Positions 46,316-58,877 of a stretch of 64,000 nucleotides of DNA are shown here, in pieces. Origin of the DNA: Hyaloscypha bicolor E (Eukaryota; Ascomycota; Leotiomycetes; Helotiales; Hyaloscyphaceae). Numbering within the stretch: the stretch's first letter is position 1; each line of letters starts with the position of its first letter. The stretch lies in NCBI RefSeq assembly GCF_002865645.1, contig NW_020194519.1, positions 1,733,542-1,797,541 on the forward strand, given 5' to 3'. Position numbers and translations under genes: made by a program. The notes below the pieces were generated by a model. It had not been told where the DNA came from. It worked only from the letters and a program-made list of their open reading frames with translations, and did not search any database.

Positions 46316-49300
46316 CGGTTGCTTTAACGGGATGGAGTTGATTGTTGCAGCATTTGAAGAAATCTTGTGATAGATGATGGTGGAGTGAGTAGATAGGAGG
46401 ATCATGTATCGCATTTATAACGAGAACGCGAAGACTTGCAATGTGTGCAACGCCATTGGGGTTTCGCTCCGAAATTTCTCGCTTTCCCAGCCTTAAGTGC
46501 TTTCAAAGCGTTGCCAAAAAAAAGGGGGTTGTTCACCCCTGGCCTCCTGCCTCATCCGCAATTTAAGCGAACCGAGAGTGCAGGCAGCTCAAATAACAAA
46601 ATAAGCATTTTTGATATCAGAGATTTCCAGTCGTAAACTTACGCCAGCAAGTTTCTGGACATACACTTGAGTCAAAGTTGTATGTGCCCGGCCCTAACCA
46701 CTACTGAGGTAGTAACCAGGGTAACGGCTTAGAAGAGATATGCTCTGCCACAGATAACTGAGCGAAAGCCAAGTTTCTAGATCCGTCTAGGATTTCTTTT
46801 GCTGTTTTGTTCCGCTGCTGAGGGGAAATTTTTTTTAAAGGGGTGTTTTGCCCTTTTTTTTTTTTTGGATTGAGGATTGAGGATTGCTAAGCGAGGGGGT
46901 GCAAAGGAAGTTCACCTTTGACCGATCTCAGCGCCCTTTTGCGCACGGTAATTTGAAACCTTGCATCAATTGTAAGATAAGCCTTGAACTTGAACGGCTC
47001 ATATGGTATGAGAGCACATGTTGAGAATTGAGAATGCGAGTTGACTTCTCGGTAGCGCCAAAGTAAACACCCCTTATCTTGACGAAGGAATTGCTCAACT
47101 AGACATCACTTCGCAGATCTAAAGAAGTGCTAGGCACTGTTTCTCCACCAACTCCAAGACCAAGAAGATCTGCCTAATTCAATGGAATTTCCTGCAGTGA
47201 GAGAGCAGCAGATCTCTTGGTCAGCGATTTCAGAGGCAGCTGATAGATGTGGGTCGCAAACCCAGCAGCAGCGCTTTTGGGAATCCTGCAGCCTAGCTGA
47301 GGACGAAAGCAATATGGATGCTCGAGAAGGGCATCTTGTCATTTTGAGAACTGCAAAAAGGCTTAACTCTATTCATGCCTCCGTGGGGCAAAAATACTAG
47401 AGGAGCGAATTCGATCAAAAAGGGTTGGAGTAGTGCTCAAATATACGCCAGCGCACATGTCAGCACAGCCAAGCAGTACTTTCCAAGAAATGAGTCCCGA
47501 GATTACGTCTGCCCTGTGGCGAGTGCCGCGTTGGCGAATTGCTTAATTCAAGCCACTGGAAGGAAAATCTTGCAAGTCGCAAACTCTGATTTGGTGGCAG
47601 AGAAATCCAAGACGTTGAGTCTCTGATGATCAGGAGATGGGGCAAAACAAGCTTTTCACCTTGAGCCGTGGCTTTCCACGGATAGACGCCAACGCCGACT
47701 CCGAAGACTGACTTCTCTCAGCATCATCATCATCATGACTTGTGTTTTGTCAGCATGGAGGTTGGCCGATCTAGAAAATCCCTCCCCGGAGCGGTTCCTC
47801 GGCGGAGGGAGTTATTCTCGGCGGCACGCCCGTAAGATGTCGCGAGACGAAGCAAGCCACAACCAAGTGGGAAGCTGGTCGATGGTGCCACTTCTGCGTT
47901 ACAGCGTTGCATGCAGACAATGTGAGACCCGTTCGCATGTACCGCCGTCCACGATACTGTACAGTACAGTAGATTCGGGCCTCGGGCCTCCCCGGGTGTG
48001 TGGTAACGAAGACCTACCCCTCCTTTACCGGCTTGATTTCTGCTCCAGGGCCGTCTTTTCCCCAGACGTGGTGTTCTTCCAGCCAATGATAGCAACATTT
48101 TTCCAGCCTTCAACGTACGATCGGCCGGACCCTGGTGAGAAGGGCTGCAAGTGCTGGGTTCGCGTCGTGTGCTGGCCACCCTATCGTGAGAGGTACAAGT
48201 ACGGCTTCTGAAAAAACGATCTAGATTGGCCGAGCTGAAAGGTGGTCCCGGAGGGAGAGATCTGGCGCGGAGAGGAGCAGAGAGGAGCACCAAGGCACGA
48301 CTCCGTGGTGCAGTTTGATCTTGGTCGACCAAGCGGTTGCAGTAGAGAGTGAGAATTGGTATTGAGGTTGGAGGCTGTGCTGGAGGAGGAAAATAAAGAT
48401 GCTGACGGAGCCAGACAGCGGTGATCTTCGGAATTGCGAGCATGGATAGCGACAAGAATGACGTAGGAGCAGTCCCGGCTTGATAGGGCAAGGCCAGGGC
48501 TCGGCGGGACGCGAGAGAGACATGCCTGTAGAGTGTGAGTTTGCTGAGGAGGCATTTGATACGGCATTGAGGAATACTGTATGACAGTTCGCAGCGGAAG
48601 CAAGATTGTGCAGTTCAAGGACAATTTGCCTCACTCGGCACCAAATCAGGATGGGGAATGGGAGCAGGTTTATCAACATTGGCATCTCAGTGGTGGGCGG
48701 CGAACGATATCATATTTTCCCTTCTGCTCATTGATATCAAAAGGCTGTAGTCCGCATTGCAGTGCATTACGCACGACGGTAGCACTGCAGCTAGCCACCT
48801 TGCTGCAGTCAACGGCCCCTGAAATAGATCATCAATTGTTGCGCAGCCGACTGTGAGCTCTAAGACACAAGACACGCACTCCCAACAGGCAGCTGGAATG
48901 AGCTGGAATGCAATCCGATGATTGTTAGTCACGAGCAAACTTCCAGAGGGCCTCTCCGCGGCCCAGAAATTTTCACGATCATGATGTGGCCTGAAATTTT
49001 CTGTGCGTGTGGTCCCTTCTGGCATCGCAACACCCAGCAGGGGAGGATATAGAACATGACACCAACCGGACGGATATTATCATTTATCATACTGCATGAG
49101 ATCCGAACCCGGCTTCACTCTTGCAAGCTCCCAGGTCCTGCCCGGATCCATAACGCTGACAGATTCACGTGCATTTGTTCGATTTGTACTTGGGCCCTCC
49201 TCCGCACCAACCATTGCTGTCCCATTCTCCTCTGGCCTGCTGGAGAGACAGTAAATAAATCCCTCACCAAAGTGCCTTACGCCTGAAGAGAGCCACCACC

Positions 49301-49695
49301 GCACCGGCAGCGCCATCATCGACCCGCCAGGCCAGGGCCACCAGGGCCACCAGGGCTTTATTTCTCGCCTCGGGCTCCAGCAGCAGCAGCAAGAGCACGA
49401 GCACGAGCACGAGCAGCGGAAATCACATAAGCTCATCAGTGCGCCTGCCCTCACCTCCACCTCAAATTTGCCCACCACGGCAAACCTCGCGTACTCTCCT
49501 CAAACCTCCCAAGAACACCCTCCCTCCACGGCTAGACCGTTGCGCCAGCACCAGCAATTTTGTGCTCAGAAAAGTCGACAAGAACACGGGCATTGCCCGC
49601 ACCGCTTGGGCGGCCTCTGCGCGTTCCATCCCTTCCTTCACTACCGAGCGCAACAGCACCCGCCCCTCGCCTTCCCTTCGCTTCCCACCACCATC
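46316..49695. other. Gene-poor stretch before the HAL-type kinase
   Basis: 3.4 kb with short, overlapping ORFs and no motif. Poly-T and poly-A runs lie near 46510 and 46850, and a TACTGAGGTA hairpin-like palindrome is near 46703. The last 500 bp probably form the kinase leader, C/T-rich with repeats. No RNA gene is seen. Confidence 0.45.
49378..49416 (+). repeat. CAG / GAGCAC microsatellite in kinase leader
   Basis: A CAG run is followed by GAGCAC units, upstream of the kinase ATG. Just before it (49329-49355) is a GGCCACCA-type tandem repeat. Probably untranslated. Confidence 0.7.
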
Positions 49696-51336
49696 ATGGC
49701 GACAGTCAGCGCGCCCAGAGACTCCCTGATGGCCGAAAAGCCTCAACCATCGCCGGCAACATCGCAGCCGCCCTCTGCTGCCGGGTCCCCAAACTCCCTC
49801 CCAGTCAAACAGAACGGCATGGCAGTCTCCAGCTCCGAAAGCCTTGCGAGTAATGGCCATGCTGCGCCACCGACCGAGCCACAGAAGGCGACCCTTGCAG
49901 TCGCTGCGGAAAAACCATCGATGACAAAGCGCATCACTCGAATGTTCTCTACGAAAGATGCTATGAGATCGGACAGCAGTATAAATTCACAGCCTGCGAC
50001 GTCCGGTCAGGTTACTCCCAAGCAAGAAACTGCACCTGCTGCTGTTACTGCACGAAGACCTAGTCCTCCCGCACACAAGCCTTCCTCAACCGACAAAGCT
50101 GTCAAGGGAAGCGAAAAACCCAGCACGGCGCCCTCAAAAGACAAGAAAGCTGGGGGGACCGCCTCTTCCCAGCGGTTTGCAGTGAATGCGGATGTGCCAG
50201 GCGGCCATGAACACCACCTTAAGAGCACCAAGAGGCAGGAGAAGCTGTCGGACATGCTGAGGAATGTCATCAGCGGGAAATCAAAGAACGACCACCATGA
50301 AGGGGAACAGCAACTGTCGCTGATGTCCAATTGGGTTGATCAGCTGAAGAGCGAACGGGACAGCTTGGCTTCAACTGCGGAGAAGAAAGGCGGACCCAAT
50401 TCTACAGCCTCGTTGGTTGAGAAGTACGGCAAATGTCACGAGATTGTTGGTCGTGGTGCATTTGGCATTGTCAGGATATCGCATAAGAGGACAGAAAATG
50501 GATCTGGCGAACAGCTTTATGCGGTAAAGGAGTTCCGGCGACGACCAGAGGAGAACGAGAAGAAATACAGCAAGCGACTCACCTCCGAGTTCTGCATATC
50601 CTCCTCATTGCGGCATCCAAACGTTATCCATACACTCGACCTCCTCCAAGATTCGAAGGGCGATTACTGCGAAGTCATGGAATTCTGCGCCGGAGGTGAT
50701 CTTTATACCCTCGTCCTTGCAGCTGGCAAACTCGAAGTTGCCGAGGCGGATTGTTTCTTCAAGCAGATGATGCGTGGTGTGGAATACATGCACGAAATGG
50801 GTGTTGCCCACCGAGATCTGAAACCTGAGAATCTGCTCCTTACCACCCACGGTTCAATCAAGATCACCGATTTTGGGAATGGAGAGTGTTTCCGGATGGC
50901 TTGGGAGTCAGACGCTCACATGGTTACCGGCCTCTGCGGTTCTGCTCCGTATATTGCCCCAGAAGAGTACATCGATAAGGAATTCGATGCCCGAGCTGTC
51001 GATGTTTGGGCTACAGGCGTGATCTATATGGCTATGAGGACTGGCCGACATCTCTGGCGTGTTGCCAAGAAGGACGAGGACGAGTTCTATGAGCGATATC
51101 TGGAAGGGCGCCGAGATGAGGAAGGGTACGCCCCTATTGAATCTTTGCATCGGGTATGTTTCTCCCCTTCAATTTAAACAAACCATATGTTAACATTTTA
51201 CCAGGCACGCTGCCGTAACGTGATCTACTCAATCCTTGACCCCAATCCTACCCGCCGAATCACAGCTTCCCAAGTCCTCAAGTCCGAATGGGGCCGCGAG
51301 ATAAGACTGTGCAAGGCAGGCGAAGAGGGTCTTTGA
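49696..51336 (+). CDS. HAL4/SAT4-type serine/threonine kinase
   Basis: Kinase of the NPR/HAL group, which in yeast stabilises potassium and nutrient transporters at the plasma membrane. Exons 49696-51153 and 51205-51336 with a 51-bp intron; 529 residues. A disordered serine/proline-rich leader of about 240 residues precedes the kinase domain. Key sites: glycine loop GRGAFG at 252-257, VAIK-type lysine in YAVKEF, HRDLKPEN at 372, DFG at 392-394, and APEEYIDKEFDARAVDVWA. The DFGNGECF sequence after the DFG is the HAL-group form. The carboxy end, ILDPNPTRRITASQVL then WGREI, comes from the second exon. Without that splice the frame would end soon after ESLHR. The leader frame is open back to 49468 but has no ATG there. 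Confidence 0.92.
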
Positions 51337-53975
51337 CAATTCGCGATTGAGCGCGGCATGAAGGACACGAAGGCAGTTTTCGCTCGTCTTAATAAGGAAG
51401 CCAATTTCGTCATGGACCTCCCTCCTTGCTCCGCGGGGGTCCATCAGTTCAGCGCTCACCAGGGGTTCCATTGTGCTAGTTGTGGATTCGAATATCATTA
51501 CGACGACGGGGTCAACGGCACTCCGGTCTAATGGAAAATTGCATTGAGCGGACATGAAATGCAAGCAACGGTGCTATAGGCGTTCTACCTGATTTTGGTC
51601 TGGGTTTGGCAAGGCGCAAATGGATGGGATAACGAAGAAAGGGGAAGTCAATCTCAGTACCCTTCTGGAACGGTCGCTTTGGTTCATCACACGATTGCGA
51701 TGACATTTGCATTTACGATTGCGTTGCGTTGCGTTGCTCTTCTGGCAGCGGGCTCTACGGCGGCTTGCTATTGATTTGAGAGACAATAGATTGGCGGGAG
51801 GCTTTATTTGCGGGGTGTAGGGAGGTGTAAAAGGGGTTTTGTAGATAGTGGGAAAAACCTGGGGAATCAGCTAGGATAGCGTTTGAAGAATAGAGACTCG
51901 AGGGGAAGAGACTCTTGAACGAAACACACACCGTCGCCATGTTATCTCGTGACGATTCGAATAGACAACGCCAGCTCTCATACACGACCATGTGACTTCG
52001 TCTTGTTTACATCCTCAATGCTTGGTAAGCCGTCACCGGGTCTGCACCATACCTCGGCGAGCCCGTTGCATCGGCCCTTTTCCAAGCATCCTTTTCCCCT
52101 CCGCCCCTTTAACCGGGAAGGAAGCCTTTGTTTGCCCTGGGGAATCCAGGCCCGATAAAATGCGGGAGGCTGCTAGCACCGGGATCAAAAGTTTTTCCGC
52201 ACGTGGTGACCCTTTGCCTGTGTCTCTCTTTCGAGGTACTTCGGGAACAGGTTTTGATTGAATTTTATATTGCGAGGGTGGGGGTTGGAGGTATCCACCT
52301 CCTTCACCTTGTTTTTGAATGCCTGGGGGTGGGTTGGGGGGATGAAAGATTAGGTATGGAGGGCTAGGGTGGGATGGAGGTGTCGGGTTGGTAGGTAGGG
52401 TGGGATTTAGAATGTTTGGATGGTGATGAGGTGTTTTGTTTGAGAGGGAGGGAGGCTTTGGGGGTTGTTTTGATGGAGAACGGGGGTGAGGGGTAAGGGG
52501 TAAGGGTGATGAATGTGATCGGTAGCATGGACCCAATGTAGAATGGCAATACAAGGGGTTTTTTGATATGGAGGTCATTATAGCTATAGCTATATGCTTT
52601 GGTGAGGTCAATAAGTACAGTGAATGGTGAAGGAGGTATCTCGTTTAGGTGATCTTGGCCTTCAAACAAGCCCCTGAAGGGTAAGCGAAGCGAATACCAC
52701 CCGAGATCCACAACTTGTATAGACCCTGCAACTAAACTTCACGTTTCTGCATAGAGTACTTGATAACATTTGACGACGTGAAATTCAGGTAAAAGAATTG
52801 TCCACCTGATCTATGAAAACCTGTGTCAGGAGGGTCCACAATCTTCGTCTCGCACAAACAGGAATCTGAGTATCTGACATCAACATACATATCACCAATT
52901 TCCCACTAAGAGATAGAGTCCTTCTCAAGACTGTTCACACTTCTTGATCATTGTGACTCTAGGTATTCCGTATGGGAGACACGGCCTTGCCCACGGACTG
53001 GCCGCTGGAAAAGTGAGAAGAGAGTTGGAGACACAGCAGCGTTAATGCCCTCGCATATTGATTGACCTCCGAGCCGAGCAGAACTCAGAAGGTAATGGGC
53101 TGTGTAACTAAGAAGGTTGGCAAGGACTAGCATGGTGCTGATAAGACGAAGTGGCTTGAGGGAAGATGTGACCGGTCCCCATTTTTGAACGTATAAATGC
53201 ACGTGCAGCAATCATGCTTCGCCCAAAACGTTATTGGCTCGCACGTACGAGCTTATGTTTAGCATGAAGGATAGGGCTGGAGGTTGAAAAGGGGCTGTGG
53301 GGGCTGAGCAACCTAATACCCCCGGGATGCTCGTCAATGCATCTCCCATTTGCGAGTGTGGGTTAGAAGTTTGCACAGGCGAGATATCAAAGTAACGGTT
53401 ATAAAAATGAACAATTCAAGAGATTCATGCCCAGATATCCGGATAGATAGGTTACATTGAACACCGATACTCCGTCCGGCGCCATTACACCTCCACAGGC
53501 ACAGAGTACACCAAAACTCTGCTCTCCCAAATTATGCATGGGCTTGCCTCCATACCTAGAGATGAGACGACAAGCCCAAGACAAAGAATTAGAACCCCTG
53601 ATTCCCCTCATGCTACTCACAGCCGCTTCATTTCTCTCGTTCTTTCTTCCATCTCTCATCTCGTCATCTGCCTATCATTTCCATTCCCAATCCAATGTAC
53701 GAAAGCCCCGTTCCATCTTCTTCCAAGTCTCGCCCCTAAAACCCCTAAGGTCCGTCCTCCCAGCCCCGACTTTATTAACGCCAGTCCGTAATAACCGGAA
53801 AAAGAACACGTGTGGTTTGCTTTGTGATGTAATGACTGAGAGAACATAACATATAAACATATGTAAAAGGCCTCGCCACCATGAAATGTGGAAATGGTCG
53901 ATTCGAGTCCCAATTGTTACCATGCTCGAAGAGAATACTCACTTCGTCTCCGTCCTGCTCCTTCACAGCACACAT
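51337..53975. other. Gene-poor stretch after the HAL-type kinase
   Basis: 2.6 kb including the kinase 3' flank and a proline-rich shadow ORF at 52033-52611. A G-rich run (GGGGTGAGGGGTAAGGGGT) sits near 52485. No gene, RNA or mobile element is recognised. Confidence 0.45.
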
Positions 53976-55381
53976 CTAAGAGTGGAACAAATCCCAAGCT
54001 CGGTCGCACAAACGCATGAATTCCTCTTTCTTTCTCTGGGTGCTCATGGGGCTGTCACGCCCTTCGCCGAATGGCCCCCTTCTCGATGTTGACGGTCCAT
54101 TTCCGAGTGGCGGGCTCCCGCCTTCCTCGTATTCTGCTCGTGCTCTCCTTCTGCCTCCACCGCTGCGGCTCGTCTCTCCGTGCCTCATAGTGTTTCCGGT
54201 AAGTGGCGAGGGAGGCGTGGGGGGTTGATGCCCGCCATAATGCACCAACTTTGGCAGAAGCTCGGGTCGTCCACCGGCCAATTCTACTTGTGCATCTTCG
54301 GCTGAGCGGTACTCGCGGGGTCGCGCTGATTGCGGCGCATTATTGTTGTGTCCTGGGGAGGGGAAAGTCGGTCTTGAGTTCGAATGCGAGGAATTAGAGG
54401 CGGAGCCGGAATTATTGTTTGTGGGGAAGAATGCAGAGCGGCTGCCGTTGCTTTCGCGGTGTGCACCGAGACCTTCACTTGCAAATACGTCGGTGATGGG
54501 AGGAAGACGGTTGCTCGTTTGAGTTGCTGGAACATGGTGGATGTGCGAAGTGCTTGCGAGGTTTGACGGTTGGTTCGCAATGTGTCTCGTAAGTGGGTGT
54601 GGTTGATGTCGTCCCGTGAAAGATTGATGGAGGGGCGCGGATTGAATTACTCTCTCGTTGGCAAATTGCTCGTGGGGCGGTGCTACGATGCTCAGTCCTG
54701 GAGGCGCCTTCCTTTTCGATGTACCGGGAGTCTTGGCGGGGAATCCTCCCAGTTCTCGTTCCTTCGCACTCTCCATTGGTGCATCGCCCGGCTTCGCTGT
54801 TTGCTGTAACCGCGACTCAATGATATGCCTCTGTTGTTCTCGAACCGATATACTCCGCTGCAACTGTTCCCTCATGGTAGGATCCTGGGTGACAAATCCC
54901 GGCGACAGACACGCCAATCCAACGTCTTGAATGCCAAGTCCACCACTGTCACCTCTCGACGTCAATTGACCGGCGGATGGTCTTGCTGTGCTTGGGTTGT
55001 TTGTCGACGTGTTCTTGGACAGGTCAAGCTTTCGAGGTCTGTGTCGAGAGGTTGGTAAGTCTGGCGAGGAAGGTTCCTTTTTCACGATTATTTTTGGCGG
55101 GACACCGTTTCGAGACCTGCAGAAATTGCGATGTTAGTCTCTAATCTATCGAGTGCATAGTGAGATGTGCAGATTTGAACGTACAAGTTTGGAGAACCCT
55201 TTGAAGCCGATGCAGACTTCGGACTTCCACTCCCTGTCCGTGGAGCAGACAGATTCGGAGTCGCCGAAGCAGACGCGCGCTGCGCAGGAGGGGACGTTGA
55301 AGATGCTGAGGGTGCGATGTCGACATACGACGGTCTGTCGTGGGGTGCCGGCGACGGTGCCATTGCGATGGCCGTACTCAT
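53976..55381 (-). CDS. Conserved disordered protein of unknown function
   Basis: Two exons (55381-55185 and 55116-53976) joined by a 68-bp intron; 445 residues. The junction gives SPNLSRNGVPPKIIVKKEPS in frame. No catalytic domain is visible. Blocks that look conserved are PPKIIVKKEPSSPDLP with RPRKLDL; LACLSPGFVTQDP with MREQLQRSISVREQQRHIIE, a likely helix; and the last residues KKEEFMRLCDRAWDLFHS. Between them it is rich in serine, proline, asparagine and histidine (NNNSGSASNSSHSNS). This style fits a fungal nuclear or signalling adaptor, which is inference. I choose the ATG at 55381 because the frame further upstream begins at a non-ATG codon. Other names are possible and I cannot assign one. 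Confidence 0.7.
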
Positions 55382-58116
55382 GATGTTGGAGGGCGGGCGG
55401 GAGTGAGTGGTGTTCAAACTGGCTCGCCTCGGATATACCTTTGCGACTTGGCGACTTCCTGCCTCTGCACCAAATTCTTGTGCTCTGCGTACTTCTTCGA
55501 TATATCGGATTCGTGCGTCTTGTGTATTCCCTCTTCCTGCTTCCTGCTTAACGAGAGACCTTGTGCCACCAAATCAGAGTGAACTGTTGCTGGCTGCCAA
55601 CTATTGTTGCTTTTCGTGGACGCGAAAGGTGAAGTGGAGGCCGCAAGAAGATGGGCCGGACAGCAAATCTCAGGCGAGCAGCGGAGCGACGTTGAGGTGA
55701 AGAGACGAGGACGAGGTCGAGGGGAGACGGTCGTAATAGAGTCACAACAGGTTTTGGACTGGTGGCGGTGAGGTTTTATGAATCGAGGCCTCGACTGTTT
55801 AGGTGTTTCAGAGATCGATATTTAATCCCAAAGGGCGAGGAGGGGAGGTTTGTGCACAAGGCCCCCGTCCGCTGTTCATGCGCTGCCCGGCTTGGATCAA
55901 CCGTTTAGCGCGACACTGGGGGTTTGGGAGGGGGAAGACAACGTCCGCACGCCAGTCAGGATGCTGCTGCCCTGTGGCCAATCACTCGACAGATGGCCAG
56001 TCTTTGTAACAGTGAGCAGCTGCGTGGTCGACGACCCAAAGTATATGTGCGCTGGTACGGGCAATAATGTAGTATGCTCTACGCTGCTGTGTGTTGTGCT
56101 GGAGCTGCACGCTGCGGTGGCCGGCGCGGACGTAGAATCAGAACCAGTCAGGACCGTATTGATGATGTGCATGTGCATCGGATGTCTTTCAGCTCAGAGG
56201 GCTAATGTTTCCTGCGGATATTAATAAGAGCAGGTCCATCTATACAAGACGGGGCCGGCTCCCTCAGGCTCTAATTCTTCAGGGCTATGAGAGGGGCGAA
56301 AGGGGCCCGCTTCTGACGAGCAACCGTTGAAACGATATCAATCATCAGGATCTGGTGTAACGAGCACCAAAACCGTCTTCAGGATGGCCCGATATGAGTC
56401 TGTCTACCTGGAGGAGATGATTGGGAGATGTTGCAGGTTTTGGCTTTCAATGGTCTGGAGAAATAGAGTTGCAATGCTTTCTAGCCTCTGGAGTGGTGGT
56501 GCTCTGCCTCCCCTCCTGCTCCGCAGCTGTCAAAAGCTGACCTCTCGAGCAGCCACAGACAGGGCTGGGCATCTGAAAAGGGCGATTCCATGCTACCGGG
56601 TTTCGAATTGTGGTAAGCTTCAGAGGGCAAGTCGATCTCCGAATCAATATTTCTCCATCCATGCAGCGTACGTCCGAAATGCCTCTTTTGAGGTTTTGAT
56701 ATTAACCGTCATATTACCTTGCCGGTGGTGGCCGTTTCAATGCCGCACCCACGGACTTTCGAATTTAATCTATATCATACCCAAGTACATAATCAGAATG
56801 CGAGTTGCTTCAAATCTATTCGTGGGCATAGTTGTTTTGTTTCTGCCCCAAAGAAAGCGTTGTTTGGATTGCCATGATACACGTCCAGGCTTGAAGGGCG
56901 CGACCTCGAGCCCCATTGGGGGGGGGAGAGGTGGCAAAAAGAGCTCTCTTGAAGCGGAAAATAAAGGAGAAGTCGCAAGCCCTCGGAACATTCCTCCTGA
57001 AAAGCCTTGCAGGAAGGACGTCGACAAGTTGCCGGTGGCAGTTGCCAGACCTCACTCACGCGTCTGACACGGCGAGCCTTCAAAAATCACTCTGGAGCGT
57101 TTCTGACCACTTGTCCAGCAACTTAGCAAGCCCCTCCAGCACGGGCTTGGCGGCCAATCCCTGACCGGACGGGATTCACGCACGCCATGCGACAGGGTCG
57201 CGTTTAGAAAAGGCACCCCCATCCACACCCACTTGCAGGTCTGACCTACCAGCTGCTACAGAACTCGCCCTTCATGAAACGCGGCTGAGCCTCTGTCTCC
57301 AATCAAAGCCTCCTCCGCCGTCAAACGCGTGAGAAAAGCCCCGAGCAAAGAGTCACGTTGCCACCAGCAAAAGTTTCGCCCTGATCGTCAGGAGTGGACC
57401 ACTTGTCTCACCTCAACCTTCAGGACCGCCGCGTGAGATTATTCTTGAATCAAAAATACATGAGGCACGATGAATCACCTGCGCCACCATCCTTTGTGTC
57501 CTTGATATCAAACATCCAGGCCGATATGCCTCTTTTTTCAGACGAAAGACGAGATTGGCTTCAATAATATCGAAACAAGGATCGCAAGCGATGCAACAAC
57601 CTTCCTCGTACCGAGGGCCTCCGCAGCCGTTTTCATGTGCGTAACCGCGCGGTAGAAATATTGAAAAAATCTGTTGGATTTCCCCTTTGGGAACTCGAAG
57701 CACCAGTCAAATCTCGCTTTATGACGTCCACTATTACCCCCCTAATCGATAAGTGTTCCCCTCACTCGGGTCAGCCGTTGCGGGCACCCAGCGAATCAGT
57801 GCTGCGACTTGTGAAGCTGATGTTGGAACATCGATCAAATCTGAAAAACGCCAGCCCTTCGACCTGACCAATAGGCGGGCAGCCCAACATTCTAGATTAT
57901 TTGCTTCTGAATGTGGAGAACGGCACTTGCCTGATGACAGTTGTGAGTGTTTGGCCGACACCTTTTTTCTTTTTGAAGTTCTTCAGGACTTTAAGGGTTT
58001 GGGGGGTACAAAAGTTGTAGCCTTATGAGGCATCAATATAAATTGCCTATCGAACTTTTCCCAGGTCAATCAGTGCTCGATGCGCCAAATGTGAACCCGC
58101 AACCAGCAATCACAAA
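55382..58116. other. Gene-poor stretch before Rpc19
   Basis: 2.7 kb. It begins with the promoter of the disordered-protein gene. A long frame at 56327-57067 has no ATG start and no motif. A GGGGGGGAGAGG run is near 56929. Nothing else is identified. Confidence 0.45.
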
Positions 58117-58747
58117 ATGCCTCCAAAGAAGAAAGCAGCCGCTACTACGGCTGCTCCTGAAGAGGATGTATCAATGGCAGATGCATCCCCCGCTCCTGCA
58201 GATGTACCTGAGCCCGAGTACGACATAGAGATTGATGAGCAGCGCATTCGAATTGTGAGCTCTAATCCTTCCAGATATTCTGAAATCTATACTAATTCTA
58301 TGTTCCAGCTTCCAGGAGCCTCTGACACTGCAGCATCATTTGAATTCAAGAAGGAAGATCATACATTGGGGAATGCTTTGCGATATATCATCATGAAGAA
58401 GTGAGCCTACCCCACTCCCTAGGACTCTCTACAAAGCCCATTTGCTCCAGATCTCTTTGTTTTGCAATCCCATTGCTAATATAGATTCACTACAAGTCCT
58501 GACGTCGAATTCTGTGGTTATTCGATCCCCCATCCCTCTGAAGAGCTCATGAACATTCGAATCCAGACATACGGTCAGTGATAGCTCGGCGAGATATGAA
58601 ATTGGCAAGGCTGATAATCCAGTAGAAGGGACAACTGCAGTTGAAGCATTAGAGAAGGGCTTCAACGACCTGATGGATCTATGTGACGTAGTTTCCGAAA
58701 AGTTCCAGGAAGAAAGACTCAATTTCATCGACCAAATGAAAGCATGA
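58117..58747 (+). CDS. RPC19: RNA polymerase I/III subunit Rpc19 (AC19)
   Basis: Alpha-like assembly subunit, dimer partner of Rpc40 in polymerases I and III. Four exons: 58117-58254, 58309-58400, 58497-58573 and 58626-58747; introns of 54, 96 and 52 bp; 142 residues. The leader [16 protein letters not shown] is lysine/alanine rich. The core reads [51 protein letters not shown] and [18 protein letters not shown]. The second acceptor is chosen as ACAAG because it restores the conserved NPDVEF; the nearer TATAG would insert extra residues. The first intron is 54 bp with no stop in frame. It lies convergent with NDUFA6 (130 bp between stops). Firm. Confidence 0.95.
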
Positions 58748-58877
58748 CTGTCTAGCCAGAGACGGATACCCGGGAAGGAAATGAAAAGTACTGCATTGCA
58801 TGGAGTAGAATGGAGAACCAGGAGTCTGTTTGTGGTTTATTGGGATATGTACAAAGCTATGAAAAGACGATGAACCT

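Noticed and set aside
49462..49860. Minus-strand frame over the kinase leader
   Set aside because: Shadow of the kinase 5' part, low-complexity glycine/arginine content.
52480..52515. Telomere-like G-rich tract
   Set aside because: Units are irregular (GGGGTAA) and it is a short run; no telomere array.
52033..52611. Proline/serine-rich minus-strand frame
   Set aside because: Arises from the G-rich plus strand; repetitive composition and no motif.
56327..57067. Long plus-strand frame of 246 codons
   Set aside because: Starts at TTG and has no motif or codon pattern to support it.
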